Assembly: GCA_965213855.1 (NCBI GenBank)
Contig: CBDCAA010000002.1
Coordinates: 1 to 64,000, forward strand
Length of the DNA stretch: 64,000 nucleotides
Direction of reading: 5' to 3'
DNA from: JBBROS01 sp965213855
Lineage (GTDB): Bacteria > Pseudomonadota > Alphaproteobacteria > Acetobacterales > Acetobacteraceae
Position numbers and translations under genes: made by a program. The notes below the pieces were generated by a model. It had not been told where the DNA came from and searched no databases. It saw only the letters and a program-made list of their open reading frames with translations. Shown here piece after piece: positions 18,342 to 27,035 of the stretch (positions are counted from its first letter, which is position 1; each line of letters starts with the position of its first letter).

Positions 18342-19057
18342 GGGGCGGCGGCGAGGCGGAGGAAGCGTTCGGCGAGCGCCACGTCCGCCGCGACCTGATC
18401 TCGGCGACGCGCCGCTTCGGCATCCTCGCCCCATTGCTCGACCTCGAACAGCTCGTCGAGCGACGCCGTCCGGTGCGCGTCCGCCGCGTCGAGCGCCCCG
18501 GCCTGCAGCGCGAGGCCCAGCACGGCGCTGCCAAGGGATGGGATGGCGATGCCCAGCCCAGCCAGGACCATTGGGTCGAAGCCGGCCATGACGGCCTGTA
18601 CCCGGGCCAGCGCCGCCGGGTCCTGCCGGTGGAACATGATGCCCTCGGCCGGTTCGAGCCTTGCGCCATGAGTCCGCTCGAGCCAGTCAAGCCAAGGCTG
18701 CCACGTGCGGGCCTGGCGGATTACCAGCGCGGCAGGCCGGTCGGCCCGGTAGCAGAGCAGGTCGGTTTCGGCGTAGGCGGCCAGTGCGGCCGCGGTGGGC
18801 GCCGGGTCGGGCGCGATGCGCTCCTGCGCGGTGCCGGCAAGGCGTGTGAGCGGGACCTGGTCCATGGTCATCGTGCCGCCCTTGGCGCGCCCCGCTTCCT
18901 GCCACTCCGCCCCGATCGCGGCGGCAAGCATGCGGCCCGGCACGAGCAACGGGGCGCCGCCGGGGACGCGCATGGGCTTGCCGTCCAGCAGGATCTCGAA
19001 GCCGCCCGCCCGCTGCCCGACCACGGCTTCATCCCAGAAGCGCTTGACGGCACTCAC
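18338..19057 (-). CDS. ATP12-family F1-ATPase assembly chaperone
   Basis: 239 residues from GTG 19057, which overlaps the stop of the AsmA-like gene (GTGA). KRFWDEAVVGQRAGGFEILLDGKPMRVP near the N-terminus, EWQEAGRAKGGTMTMDQVPLTRLA and YAETDLLCYRADRP are the hallmark ATP12 segments. In mitochondria the family chaperones F1 alpha subunit; alphaproteobacterial members are presumed to do the same. WLDWLERTHGARLEPAEGI and the C-terminal ALAERFLRL are also conserved. Confidence 0.9.
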   Translation of the reverse strand: MSAVKRFWDEAVVGQRAGGFEILLDGKPMRVPGGAPLLVPGRMLAAAIGAEWQEAGRAKGGTMTMDQVPLTRLAGTAQERIAPDPAPTAAALAAYAETDLLCYRADRPAALVIRQARTWQPWLDWLERTHGARLEPAEGIMFHRQDPAALARVQAVMAGFDPMVLAGLGIAIPSLGSAVLGLALQAGALDAADAHRTASLDELFEVEQWGEDAEAARRRDQVAADVALAERFLRLAAAP

Positions 19058-21279
19058 CGCGCCCCATCCTGGCGCACCTGCGCGAGCGCCGCCGGGCAGG
19101 GGTCGGCGCTCGCCGCACCGATCGAGATGCCGAAGCGGCCGGGCGCGATCACGCCCTTGTCGGCCTGAGCGTGCGGCGCGCGCCACGGCCCCGACACATG
19201 GACCGGCACCTTGACCGGGAATGGCCCGATCCGCAGCTCCGGCCGCAGATGCAGGTCCATCGTCTCGCCCCCAAGGTCGAGCTGTCCGTCCCCCTCCAGG
19301 CGCAGCTTCGACGCATCCAGCGTCAGCGCCTGCAGCGTGACCTGCCCCGCCGTCGCCTCGGCGCGGACGGCAAGGCAGCGCAGCCGGCTGCGCCCTGCCG
19401 CATCGAGCGACACCCCCGCCCCGCGCAGCGCCGGACCGAACAGCGCCGCCAAGGCCTGGTTGTCGATGTCGCCCTCCGTCAATGCCAGCGCGACGTGTCC
19501 GCCCGCAGAGGCGGCGAGCGCATGCGCCGTCTCGCCCGCCAGCTTGACGTCCACGTCCACGTCCACCTGCCCGGTGATCGCGCCAGGCGCGCCGGCCACG
19601 CCCGCCAGCGCTGCGCCGTCGAGCCCCGCCCCGTGCAGCACGACCGCGACCGTCGGCGGCTGCGCAGCGGCATCGGCCTGCAGATCGGCCCGGATCGGCC
19701 CACCTGGCGCCGTGACCACGGCCGGCCCGACCCGAAGCTGCCCGTCACGCAGCAGCAGCCGCAGATCGTGCACGGCATACGCGGCGCCGCGATAACCGAC
19801 CTGCCCGGCCGACCCGGTCACGTCCACATCGGCCCGGCGCAATGCCGCGAACGGCAACGCATGGTCCGGTATCATGGGCAAGCTGGCCGGCGGGGCCGGT
19901 CCTGGCGCGGACGTTGGGGCCGGTGCGGTTGGCACCGGCGCCGGCGTCGGCGCGACGGTCGACGCGGGCGCCAGTATCGCATCGAGGTCCAACCGCTGCG
20001 ACGTCACCGTGCCCGCCAGCGACGGCCGCGGCGCCGTGCCCACGGCCAGGTCGCCCGCCAGGTCGCCCTCCCGTGCGACGACCCGCAGCCCGCGGAGCAG
20101 CACGCCCGCGCCAGACGGCGCCGGCTGCACCCGCACGTCGAGCGCCGCATCGTGCAGGCCCGGCAGCGCCAATCCCGCCAGGACGCCGCTCCGCTGCAGG
20201 TCGGGCACCTTCACCGCGACGCTCCCCGCCAGCGACGCCGGTGTCAGCGTGCCGTCCACCGTCAGCGACGCCGCGTCGCCCGACAGCGCGCCCTGCACCG
20301 CCCAAGGCGCCGGCCCGAGCTGTGCGACCGTGGCGTCCAGCGTCAGCGGCAGCGCCCGCAACGCGCCCTCCGCCTCGATATGCAGCGGCTGGCCCAAACC
20401 GTCCGACGTCGCGCGCAGCCGGGTCAGGTGCAGGCCGGGCATGACGCTGCCCAGATCGGAGTCGCCCACCAGCAGTTTCAACTCGTCCGCCCCGGCCGCG
20501 CCGACCCGGGCGTGCACCAGCATCTGATGCAGCGGCGGCAACTCCCGGCCGGCCGCCTTGCCCCAGGCAGCCAGGTCCTCGATCCCCGCATCCAACGCCA
20601 TCGCCGACCCCGGCAGGCTGTTCGCATACAGCGACAGGCCGCCGCCTTGCGCACCCAGCAGGAACGTGTCCCCGTCGGCGCCCGCCGGATCCGTGCTGCC
20701 CATGACCTGCAGCGTCACGCCCCCGATCGTGATGGTGCCCGCAACCGGTCCCCCCGATGGCGCCGCCGTCAGCGACGGCACCAGCACCGGCGGTACGCCC
20801 AGCCAGGCGATCCGCCCGTCCACCACCTGCACCGTCCCGATCTCGACCGGGCGCCGCGGCTGCGATGGGCCGGGCGCCGCGCCCGTCGGCGCCGGCGGCC
20901 GCTGCCAGTTGCCCCGGCCTTCCCCGTCCCGCTCCAGCAGCACGTCCAGCCCCTCGACCGTCACCGAAGGGATCTCGACCCGGCCCCGCAGCAGCGGCAG
21001 CAGCGCGATCCGCGCCCCGGCCCGCTCCACGGTCGCGAAGGCCGGCCTGGAGAAGCCGGCGCCGTTGAGCAGCGCCACCTGCCGAATCGCGATCCCCGGG
21101 TGCAGCGACCACGCGACCGTCCCCGGGCCGATCGTCGCGGCATGGCCCGTCGCCCGTTCCAGCGCCGCCACGATCCGGTCGTGCGCCGCCTGCGAGTTCA
21201 GCAGCGCGTTCGCGCCCAGGATCGCCGCCCCCGCCAGCAGGACGAGCACCAGCAGCGCGCCGCCCACCACGCGCGTCAT
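19054..21279 (-). CDS. AsmA-family inner-membrane/periplasmic protein
   Basis: 741 residues from ATG 21279, overlapping the pseudouridine synthase stop (ATGA). A single N-terminal membrane anchor (about 5-25, GGALLVLVLLAGAAILGANALL) precedes a long periplasmic beta-rich region. HAATIGPGTVAWSLHPGIAI near residue 46 is the AsmA N-terminal pattern. A Pro/Ala/Thr linker lies near residue 440, and the C-terminal part (about 620-741, with LRLEGDGQLDLGGETMDLHLRPELRI) is the AsmA C-terminal domain. The family is tied to outer-membrane lipid transport and assembly. The frame continues open upstream inside the neighbour, which is coincidental. Confidence 0.85.
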   Translation of the reverse strand: MTRVVGGALLVLVLLAGAAILGANALLNSQAAHDRIVAALERATGHAATIGPGTVAWSLHPGIAIRQVALLNGAGFSRPAFATVERAGARIALLPLLRGRVEIPSVTVEGLDVLLERDGEGRGNWQRPPAPTGAAPGPSQPRRPVEIGTVQVVDGRIAWLGVPPVLVPSLTAAPSGGPVAGTITIGGVTLQVMGSTDPAGADGDTFLLGAQGGGLSLYANSLPGSAMALDAGIEDLAAWGKAAGRELPPLHQMLVHARVGAAGADELKLLVGDSDLGSVMPGLHLTRLRATSDGLGQPLHIEAEGALRALPLTLDATVAQLGPAPWAVQGALSGDAASLTVDGTLTPASLAGSVAVKVPDLQRSGVLAGLALPGLHDAALDVRVQPAPSGAGVLLRGLRVVAREGDLAGDLAVGTAPRPSLAGTVTSQRLDLDAILAPASTVAPTPAPVPTAPAPTSAPGPAPPASLPMIPDHALPFAALRRADVDVTGSAGQVGYRGAAYAVHDLRLLLRDGQLRVGPAVVTAPGGPIRADLQADAAAQPPTVAVVLHGAGLDGAALAGVAGAPGAITGQVDVDVDVKLAGETAHALAASAGGHVALALTEGDIDNQALAALFGPALRGAGVSLDAAGRSRLRCLAVRAEATAGQVTLQALTLDASKLRLEGDGQLDLGGETMDLHLRPELRIGPFPVKVPVHVSGPWRAPHAQADKGVIAPGRFGISIGAASADPCPAALAQVRQDGAR

Positions 21280-22265
21280 GCGCGCACCGGCTTGGCCGCG
21301 TGCCGCGCCTCGAAGCCCAGCGTCTTGAACGTCTCGCGCATGTGCGGCGGCAGCCCGGCCTCCACCACCAGCCGCCCACCGGCCGGGTGCGGGATGTCCA
21401 GCGCCCGGGCATGCAAATGCAGCTTGTCGCTCAGCCCGTCGACGATGGCGCTGAACGCGCCGTTCTGGTCGGGCTCGTGATACTTGCGGTCGCCGACGAT
21501 CGGCGCACCCAAGGCGACGCAGTGCACCCGGAGCTGGTGCGTGCGGCCGGTTACCGGGTTCAGCTCCAGCCAGGCCAGCTTCTGCCCGGCGTTGTCGACC
21601 GTCGTGTAGTCGGTCACCGCGCGCTGCGCCTCCTCGTCGTCGCGCGTCGCCGGCACGCTGCGCTCGCCGCGGGCGCCGGCGTATTTCAGCAGCGGCAGAT
21701 CGATCCGCCCCTCCACCGGCACTGGCCGCCCGGCGACGACGGCCCAGTAGGTCTTGTGCACGTCGCGCCCGCGGAACGCCGCCGCGAGCTTCGCCGCGAC
21801 ACCGGGCGTCCGCGCCAGCAGCAGCACGCCCGAGGTGTCGCGGTCCAGCCGGTGCACCAGCCGCGGCCGCGGGCCGCCCTCGTCGCGCAGCCCCTCCAGC
21901 ATGCCGTCGAGGTGCTTCGAAATGCCCGGTCCGCCCTGCACCGCCAGCCCGTGCGGCTTGTCCAGCACGAACAGCTGCTCGTCGCGATACAACAGCATCT
22001 GCTCCAATTCGCGCCGCAGCAGCGGGTCCGGTCCCCGCGCCAGCTCGATCTTGGGAGCCGGCCCGCTCGGCATCGGCGGCACGCGCACGGACTGGCCCGG
22101 CGCGAGCCGCAGCCCGGTCTCGACCTTCTTGCCGTCGACGCGGATCTGGCCCAGCCGGCACGCCCTCTGGATCGCCGACTGCTGCACCCCCGGGAAGTGC
22201 CGCCGGAACCAGCGGTCCAGCCGGATGTCGGCCTCGTCGTCGGTGATCGTCCGTGTCTCAACCAC
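21276..22265 (-). CDS. RluA-family 23S rRNA pseudouridine synthase (RluC/RluD-like)
   Basis: 329 residues. The N-terminal S4 RNA-binding domain (about 13-60) is followed by the catalytic domain with HRLDRDTSGVLLLA, where Asp141 is the nucleophile. NPVTGRTHQLRVHC near residue 237 and GDRKYH complete the family pattern. It isomerises uridines in large-subunit rRNA or tRNA; the exact target is not deducible. GTG 22265 overlaps the rarA stop by 8 bp and is the only start compatible with the S4 domain. Confidence 0.9.
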   Translation of the reverse strand: MVETRTITDDEADIRLDRWFRRHFPGVQQSAIQRACRLGQIRVDGKKVETGLRLAPGQSVRVPPMPSGPAPKIELARGPDPLLRRELEQMLLYRDEQLFVLDKPHGLAVQGGPGISKHLDGMLEGLRDEGGPRPRLVHRLDRDTSGVLLLARTPGVAAKLAAAFRGRDVHKTYWAVVAGRPVPVEGRIDLPLLKYAGARGERSVPATRDDEEAQRAVTDYTTVDNAGQKLAWLELNPVTGRTHQLRVHCVALGAPIVGDRKYHEPDQNGAFSAIVDGLSDKLHLHARALDIPHPAGGRLVVEAGLPPHMRETFKTLGFEARHAAKPVRA

Positions 22266-23568
22266 GCTTCGTGTCCCTCAGCGCCGCCCAGTGCGCCATC
22301 CGCTTGCCCAGCTCCCGCTCGAAACCGCGGTCCTTCGGCTGGTAGAACTGCATCCGCTCGAGCCCGTCCGGGAGGTAGTCCTGGCCGGAGAAGGCGTCGT
22401 CCGTGTCGTGGTCATAGTCGTAGCCGCTGCCGTAGCCGAGCGTCTTCATCAGCTTGGTGGGCGCGTTAAGGATATGCGCCGGGGGCATCAGGCTGCCGGT
22501 CGACCGCGCCGCCTTGGCGGACTGCTTGGTGGCCATGTAGAGCGCATTGGATTTGGGGGCCGCGCCCAGATAGACGACCGCCTGGGCGATCGCCAGCTCT
22601 CCTTCAGGACTGCCGAGGCGTTCGTAGGCCTCCCACGCGGCCATGGCCTGGGTCAGCGCCGCCGGGTCGGCGAGGCCGATATCCTCGGAGGCGAAGCGGA
22701 CGAGGCGGCGCGCGATGTAGCGCGGGTCCTCGCCGCCCAGGATCATGCGCTGGAACCAGTAGAGCGCCGCATCCGGATCCGATCCGCGCAGCGATTTATG
22801 CAGGGCGGAGATGAGGTTGTAGTGCTCCTCCCGGTCCTTGTCGTACAGCGCCGCCCGCCGCCCGATCGCCAGTGCGAGCCCGGCCGCATCCAGCGCCGGC
22901 CCCTCCGGCATCGCCAGAAGCTGCTCGGCCATGTTCAGCAGATAGCGCCCGTCACCGTCGGCCATGGCGCCGAGTGCCGCGCGCGCCTCGGGCACGACCG
23001 GCAACGGACGGCCGGCTTCGGCCTCGGCACGGGCCAGGATCTGCTCCAGCGCGTCCTCGTCGAGCCGGCGCAGCACCAGCACCTGGCAGCGGGACAGCAG
23101 GGCGCCATTGAGCGCGAAGGACGGGTTCTCCGTCGTGGCGCCGACCAGGACGATGGTGCCGTCCTCGACCACAGGCAGAAAGCCATCCTGCTGCGCGCGA
23201 TTGAACCGATGCACCTCGTCGACGAACAGCAGGGTGCGGCGCCCGCCGGCCCGCAGCCGCGCCGCGTCCTCGAAGATGCGTTTCAGATCCGCGACGCCAG
23301 AGAACACGGCCGATAGCGCCACGAACTCGAGCCCGGCCGCCTCTGCCAGAAGCCGCGCGATGGTCGTCTTGCCGACCCCGGGCGGTCCCCAAAGGATCAA
23401 GGAGGCCAGCGCGCCACGCTCGAGCATTCGCGTCAACGTGCCGGCCGGCCCGAGCAGGTGGGCCTGACCCACGATCTGGTCCAGCGCCGCCGGGCGCAGC
23501 CGCTCCGCCAACGGCCGCGACTCCGGCGACCCGGCAAACAGTTCTGGCGGTCGGGCAGCGCGCGGCAT
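22258..23568 (-). CDS. rarA: Replication-associated recombination protein A (AAA+ ATPase)
   Basis: 436 residues. MgsA/RarA/WRNIP1 family acting at stalled forks. PLAERLRPAALDQIVGQAHLLG opens the AAA+ module; Walker A is GPPGVGKTTIA near residue 61, Walker B LLFVDEVHRFN near residue 114, and sensor I GATTENPSFALN. The C-terminal tetramerisation region (HYNLISALHKSLRGSDPDAALYW region, near residue 255) is conserved. It heads the run rarA, pseudouridine synthase, AsmA-like, ATP12, acyP, joined by short overlaps and so probably one transcript. Confidence 0.95.
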   Translation of the reverse strand: MPRAARPPELFAGSPESRPLAERLRPAALDQIVGQAHLLGPAGTLTRMLERGALASLILWGPPGVGKTTIARLLAEAAGLEFVALSAVFSGVADLKRIFEDAARLRAGGRRTLLFVDEVHRFNRAQQDGFLPVVEDGTIVLVGATTENPSFALNGALLSRCQVLVLRRLDEDALEQILARAEAEAGRPLPVVPEARAALGAMADGDGRYLLNMAEQLLAMPEGPALDAAGLALAIGRRAALYDKDREEHYNLISALHKSLRGSDPDAALYWFQRMILGGEDPRYIARRLVRFASEDIGLADPAALTQAMAAWEAYERLGSPEGELAIAQAVVYLGAAPKSNALYMATKQSAKAARSTGSLMPPAHILNAPTKLMKTLGYGSGYDYDHDTDDAFSGQDYLPDGLERMQFYQPKDRGFERELGKRMAHWAALRDTKRG

Positions 23569-23697
23569 GCCTGTTAGATAGGGCGGCGCGGCGGCAAAAG
23601 CACGCCAGGCTGGCGCCTGGACGGCAAACTGCCGATCGTCATGTCTGCGACGGCCGTCGCCACACTGGTCGTCGGGTCGTGAAACGATGCCTTCTGG

Positions 23698-23718
23698 CCT
23701 CCCCTCCAGAATGGGGAG
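23698..23718. repeat. Degenerate REP-like hairpin after rplQ
   Basis: CTCCCC...GGGGAG arms around an 8-base loop within CCTCCCCTCCAGAATGGGG. It resembles the intergenic palindromes at 13.5, 15.7 and 18.0 kb and lies 27 bp downstream of rplQ at the end of the ribosomal block, where it may serve as a transcript end. The rest of 23569-23744 shows no gene. Confidence 0.4.
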
Positions 23719-23744
23719 ACACAGTCGTTGGGCCTGCCGTGACG

Positions 23745-24164
23745 CTACGCGTCGGCGTCGTCGGCGCGCTCCATCACCGGGCCGCTGTCCAGTCCCTTGG
23801 CGGCAACGTCGCGGTCCACCAGTTCGATCACCGCCATCGTCGCCATGTCGCCGTAGCGCAGGCCGGCCTTGAGCACGCGGGCGTAGCCGCCCTGTCGCGC
23901 CTTGTAGCGGTCGGCCAGGGTCGTGAACAGCTTGGCAACGACCGTCTCGTCCTGTAGCTGGCTCATCGCCTGGCGCCGGGCATGCAGGCCGCCCCGCTTG
24001 CCAAGCGTGATCAGCTTTTCGGCAACCGGGCGCAGCTCCTTCGCCTTCGGCAGCGTCGTCGTGATCTGCTCGTGCTTGATCAACGCCTGCGCCATGTTCT
24101 TGAACATGGCCTGGCGATGACTGGCGGTAACGCCGAGCTTCCGGCCGGCAACACCGTGACGCAT
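23745..24164 (-). CDS. rplQ: 50S ribosomal protein L17
   Basis: 139 residues, close to the alphaproteobacterial norm. MRHGVAGRKLGVTASHRQAMFKN is the L17 N-terminal signature, and RYGDMATMAVIELVDRD closes the core, followed by a short acidic C-terminal tail. L17 surrounds the peptide exit tunnel. Last gene of the alpha operon, 20 bp after rpoA. Confidence 0.97.
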   Translation of the reverse strand: MRHGVAGRKLGVTASHRQAMFKNMAQALIKHEQITTTLPKAKELRPVAEKLITLGKRGGLHARRQAMSQLQDETVVAKLFTTLADRYKARQGGYARVLKAGLRYGDMATMAVIELVDRDVAAKGLDSGPVMERADDADA

Positions 24165-24184
24165 GGTCCTACTCCCTTAACGGC

Positions 24185-25204
24185 TCAAAACGGCTCATCG
24201 AGCCGCTTGGCCAGTTCCTCGATATTCTCCGGCGGCCAGCCCGCCACGTTCATCGCCAGCGACAAGCCCATCGCCGACAGCACTTCCTTGATCTCATTCA
24301 AGGATTTACGGCCGAAGTTCGGCGTCCGCAGCATCTCCTGCTCGGTCTTCTGCACCAGGTCGCCGATATAGACGATGTTGTCGTTCTTAAGGCAGTTGGC
24401 GCTCCGCACCGACAGCTCGAGCTCGTCGACCTTGCGCAGCAGGTTGCGGTTGAACGGCAGGTCGTCCTGCGGCTCGTCGGCGCGGGCGAGCTGCGGCTCG
24501 TCGAAATTGATGAACAGCTGCAACTGGTCTTGCAGGATCCGTGCAGCCAACGCCACCGCATCCTCCGGCGTCACCGCGCCGTTCGTTTCCACCTGCAGCA
24601 GCAGCTTGTCGTAGTTCGTCACCTGCCCCACGCGCGTCGGCTCCACGCGGTAGCTGACGCGCTTGACCGGCGAGTAGATCGCGTCGACCGGGATGAGGCC
24701 GATTGGCGCGTCCTCGGGCCGATTGGCGCTCGCGGGCTCGTAGCCCTTGCCCATGTTCACCGTGAACTCCATGCCGAGCTTCACGCCGTCATCGAGCGTG
24801 CAGATCACCAGGTCGGGGTTCATCACGTCGATGTCGTGCCCGGTCTGGATCTGCGCCGCCGTCACCTCGCCGGGGCCGGTCGCCGTCAGGACCATCCGCT
24901 TCGGACCCTCGCCATGCATGCGGAGCGCGAGTTGCTTGATGTTCAGCACGATGTCGGTGACGTCCTCACGGACGCCGGGGATGCTGCTGAACTCGTGCAG
25001 CACGCCGTCGATCTGCACGGCCGTGACGGCGGCACCCTGCAACGACGACAGCAGGACGCGGCGCACGGCGTTGCCGAGCGTCATCCCGAAGCCGCGCTCG
25101 AGCGGTTCGGCCACCACCGTCGCCACGCGGCCCGGGTCGCTCCCGGGCTCGACGTCGAGCTTTTCCGGCTTGATCAGGCTTTGCCAGTTCCTCTGGAGGA
25201 CCAT
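24185..25204 (-). CDS. rpoA: RNA polymerase alpha subunit
   Basis: 339 residues, standard. The N-terminal dimerisation domain (1 to about 235) contains GFGMTLGNAVRRVLLSS, and the C-terminal domain (about 255-339) has LSVRSANCLKNDNI and TPNFGRKSLNEIKEVL, the UP-element and activator-binding surface. It scaffolds assembly of beta and beta'. ATG 25204 follows TTGGAGACG. Preceded by an unusually strong hairpin (25224-25256), which may alter its level relative to rpsM-rpsK. Confidence 0.98.
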   Translation of the reverse strand: MVLQRNWQSLIKPEKLDVEPGSDPGRVATVVAEPLERGFGMTLGNAVRRVLLSSLQGAAVTAVQIDGVLHEFSSIPGVREDVTDIVLNIKQLALRMHGEGPKRMVLTATGPGEVTAAQIQTGHDIDVMNPDLVICTLDDGVKLGMEFTVNMGKGYEPASANRPEDAPIGLIPVDAIYSPVKRVSYRVEPTRVGQVTNYDKLLLQVETNGAVTPEDAVALAARILQDQLQLFINFDEPQLARADEPQDDLPFNRNLLRKVDELELSVRSANCLKNDNIVYIGDLVQKTEQEMLRTPNFGRKSLNEIKEVLSAMGLSLAMNVAGWPPENIEELAKRLDEPF

Positions 25205-25223
25205 GGATCGTCTCCAACAATAC

Positions 25224-25256
25224 GGGACGGCGCCGCGTCCACCGCGGCGCCGTCCC
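25224..25256 (-). other. Perfect 14-bp hairpin between rpsK and rpoA
   Basis: Arms GGGACGGCGCCGCG and CGCGGCGCCGTCCC with a 5-base loop. On the minus strand it is followed by GTATTGTTGG. With 14 GC-rich pairs it is the strongest intergenic structure I found in the ribosomal block. Possible roles are partial termination, an RNase-processing barrier, or coupling of rpoA expression. Confidence 0.6.
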
Positions 25257-25288
25257 CCTTACTCAGGGATTAGTCGTGTCCGCCGGCG

Positions 25289-25684
25289 TCAGACGCGGCG
25301 GCGCTTGCGCGGCCGGCAACCGTTATGCGGGATGGGCGTCATGTCGCGGATGGCGGTGATGGCGAAGCCGACCGCCTGCAGGGCCCGCAGCGCGCTCTCG
25401 CGGCCGGAGCCGGGCCCGCTCACCTCGATCTCGAGCGTCTCCATCCCGTGCTCGCGCGCCTTGCGGCCGGCATCCTCGGCCGCGACCTGCGCGGCATAGG
25501 GCGTGCTCTTGCGGCTGCCCTTGAAGCCCTGCATGCCGGACGACGACCAGGCGATCGTGTTGCCCTGCGCGTCCGTGATGGTCACCATCGTGTTGTTGAA
25601 GGTCGCGTTCACGTGCGCGACGCCGGCGATGATGTTCTTGCGCTCCTTGCGGCGGGGGGCGCGGGCGGTGGCGGGCTTCGCCAT
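25289..25684 (-). CDS. rpsK: 30S ribosomal protein S11
   Basis: 131 residues. Platform protein of the small subunit. NIIAGVAHVNATFNNTMVTITD and GMQGFKGSRKSTPYAAQ are conserved, and the protein ends with PHNGCRPRKRRRV, the invariant S11 C-terminus. It follows rpsM by 68 bp and precedes the hairpin before rpoA. Confidence 0.98.
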   Translation of the reverse strand: MAKPATARAPRRKERKNIIAGVAHVNATFNNTMVTITDAQGNTIAWSSSGMQGFKGSRKSTPYAAQVAAEDAGRKAREHGMETLEIEVSGPGSGRESALRALQAVGFAITAIRDMTPIPHNGCRPRKRRRV

Positions 25685-25752
25685 GGGCAGACTTCCTGAC
25701 AGTTATGGCCGGCGCAGGACGCCGGCCTGGAGGCAAACGCCTCGGCGATGGA

Positions 25753-26130
<378 letters not shown>

Positions 26131-26269
26131 GCTGCTCTCTCCTGGTCGCCCCCGGGCACGCCGCGGTCGGCGTGTGGGCCATGCTGGAACCTCTGCTCGC
26201 CCGATGGCGCTGGAAGCCCGTAAAAACGTCAAACAACCCGGGCCTTGACGGCCAGGGCGAAGGGCGCGG

Positions 26270-26297
26270 ACTATACAAGTGATCGCACCGAAGTCAA
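26270..26297 (-). promoter_or_regulatory. Sigma70-like promoter for rpsM-rpsK-rpoA-rplQ
   Basis: On the minus strand TTGACT, 16 bases, then TATAGT: five of six matches in each hexamer. It lies 140 bp upstream of rpsM in the 202-bp gap after adk, the best promoter match seen in the ribosomal block. It would let the alpha operon be made independently of the spc operon. Confidence 0.6.
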
Positions 26298-26332
26298 CGC
26301 ATTCAGATCACTTTCCCGTTATGAGACGTGCG

Positions 26333-27007
26333 TCAGGCCGGGCTGTGTGTGCTGGCTCGAATGCTGGCCAGCGCCGCCTCGATCTGGTTCGACACGTCGT
26401 CCATCTCTGCCATCCCATCGACGACGATCAGGCGGCCGAGTGCCTCGTAGTGCGGAATGATCGGGGCCGTCTGCGTGTGGTAGACCTCGAGCCGGGTCGC
26501 GACCTTGTCACGCTGGTCGTCGGACCGGCGGACGAACTCATGGCTGCCGCACACGTCGCACGTGCCTTCCACGCGCGGCCGATGGAACTGGTCGTGGTAG
26601 CCGGCGCCGCACTTGCCGCAGGTGAACCGGCCAGCGATCCGGTCCACAAGCAATGCGTCATCGACCCGCAACTCGATGACGGCCTCGATGCGCTTGCCGG
26701 CGCGCGACAGCATCTGGTCCAGCGCTTCGGCCTGGGCGACGTTGCGCGGGAAGCCGTCGAGGATGAAGCCGGCCGAGGCGTCCGGCTGCGTGATGCGCGC
26801 CTGCAGCATATCGACCAGCAACGCGTCGGGCACCAGTTGCCCGGCCTCCATGAGCGCCTTGGCCTTTTGCCCCGTCTCGCTCCCCGCCGCCACTTCGGCG
26901 CGCAGCATCTCGCCCGTCGAGATCTGCGCCATGCCATGACGCTGCTCCAAGCGCTTCGCCTGGGTTCCCTTTCCGGCGCCGGGCGGACCCAGCAATATGA
27001 CGTTCAT
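26333..27007 (-). CDS. adk: Adenylate kinase (zinc-lid type)
   Basis: 224 residues. AMP + ATP to 2 ADP. P-loop GPPGAGKGTQAKRLE at residue 7, NMP-binding region ISTGEMLRAEVAAGSETG, and the GFPRNVAQAEALD segment near residue 84. The long LID carries four cysteines (FTCGKCG...GTCDVCG), the zinc-binding form. It lies 28 bp after secY as in many bacterial spc operons. Confidence 0.97.
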   Translation of the reverse strand: MNVILLGPPGAGKGTQAKRLEQRHGMAQISTGEMLRAEVAAGSETGQKAKALMEAGQLVPDALLVDMLQARITQPDASAGFILDGFPRNVAQAEALDQMLSRAGKRIEAVIELRVDDALLVDRIAGRFTCGKCGAGYHDQFHRPRVEGTCDVCGSHEFVRRSDDQRDKVATRLEVYHTQTAPIIPHYEALGRLIVVDGMAEMDDVSNQIEAALASIRASTHSPA

Positions 27008-27035
27008 TCCTCATCCCCTTTCGGGCGAGCGTGGC

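Noticed and set aside
26245..26276. Plus-strand promoter TTGACG...CTATAC in the adk-rpsM gap
   Set aside because: Spacer of 20 bases is too long and there is no plus-strand gene downstream.
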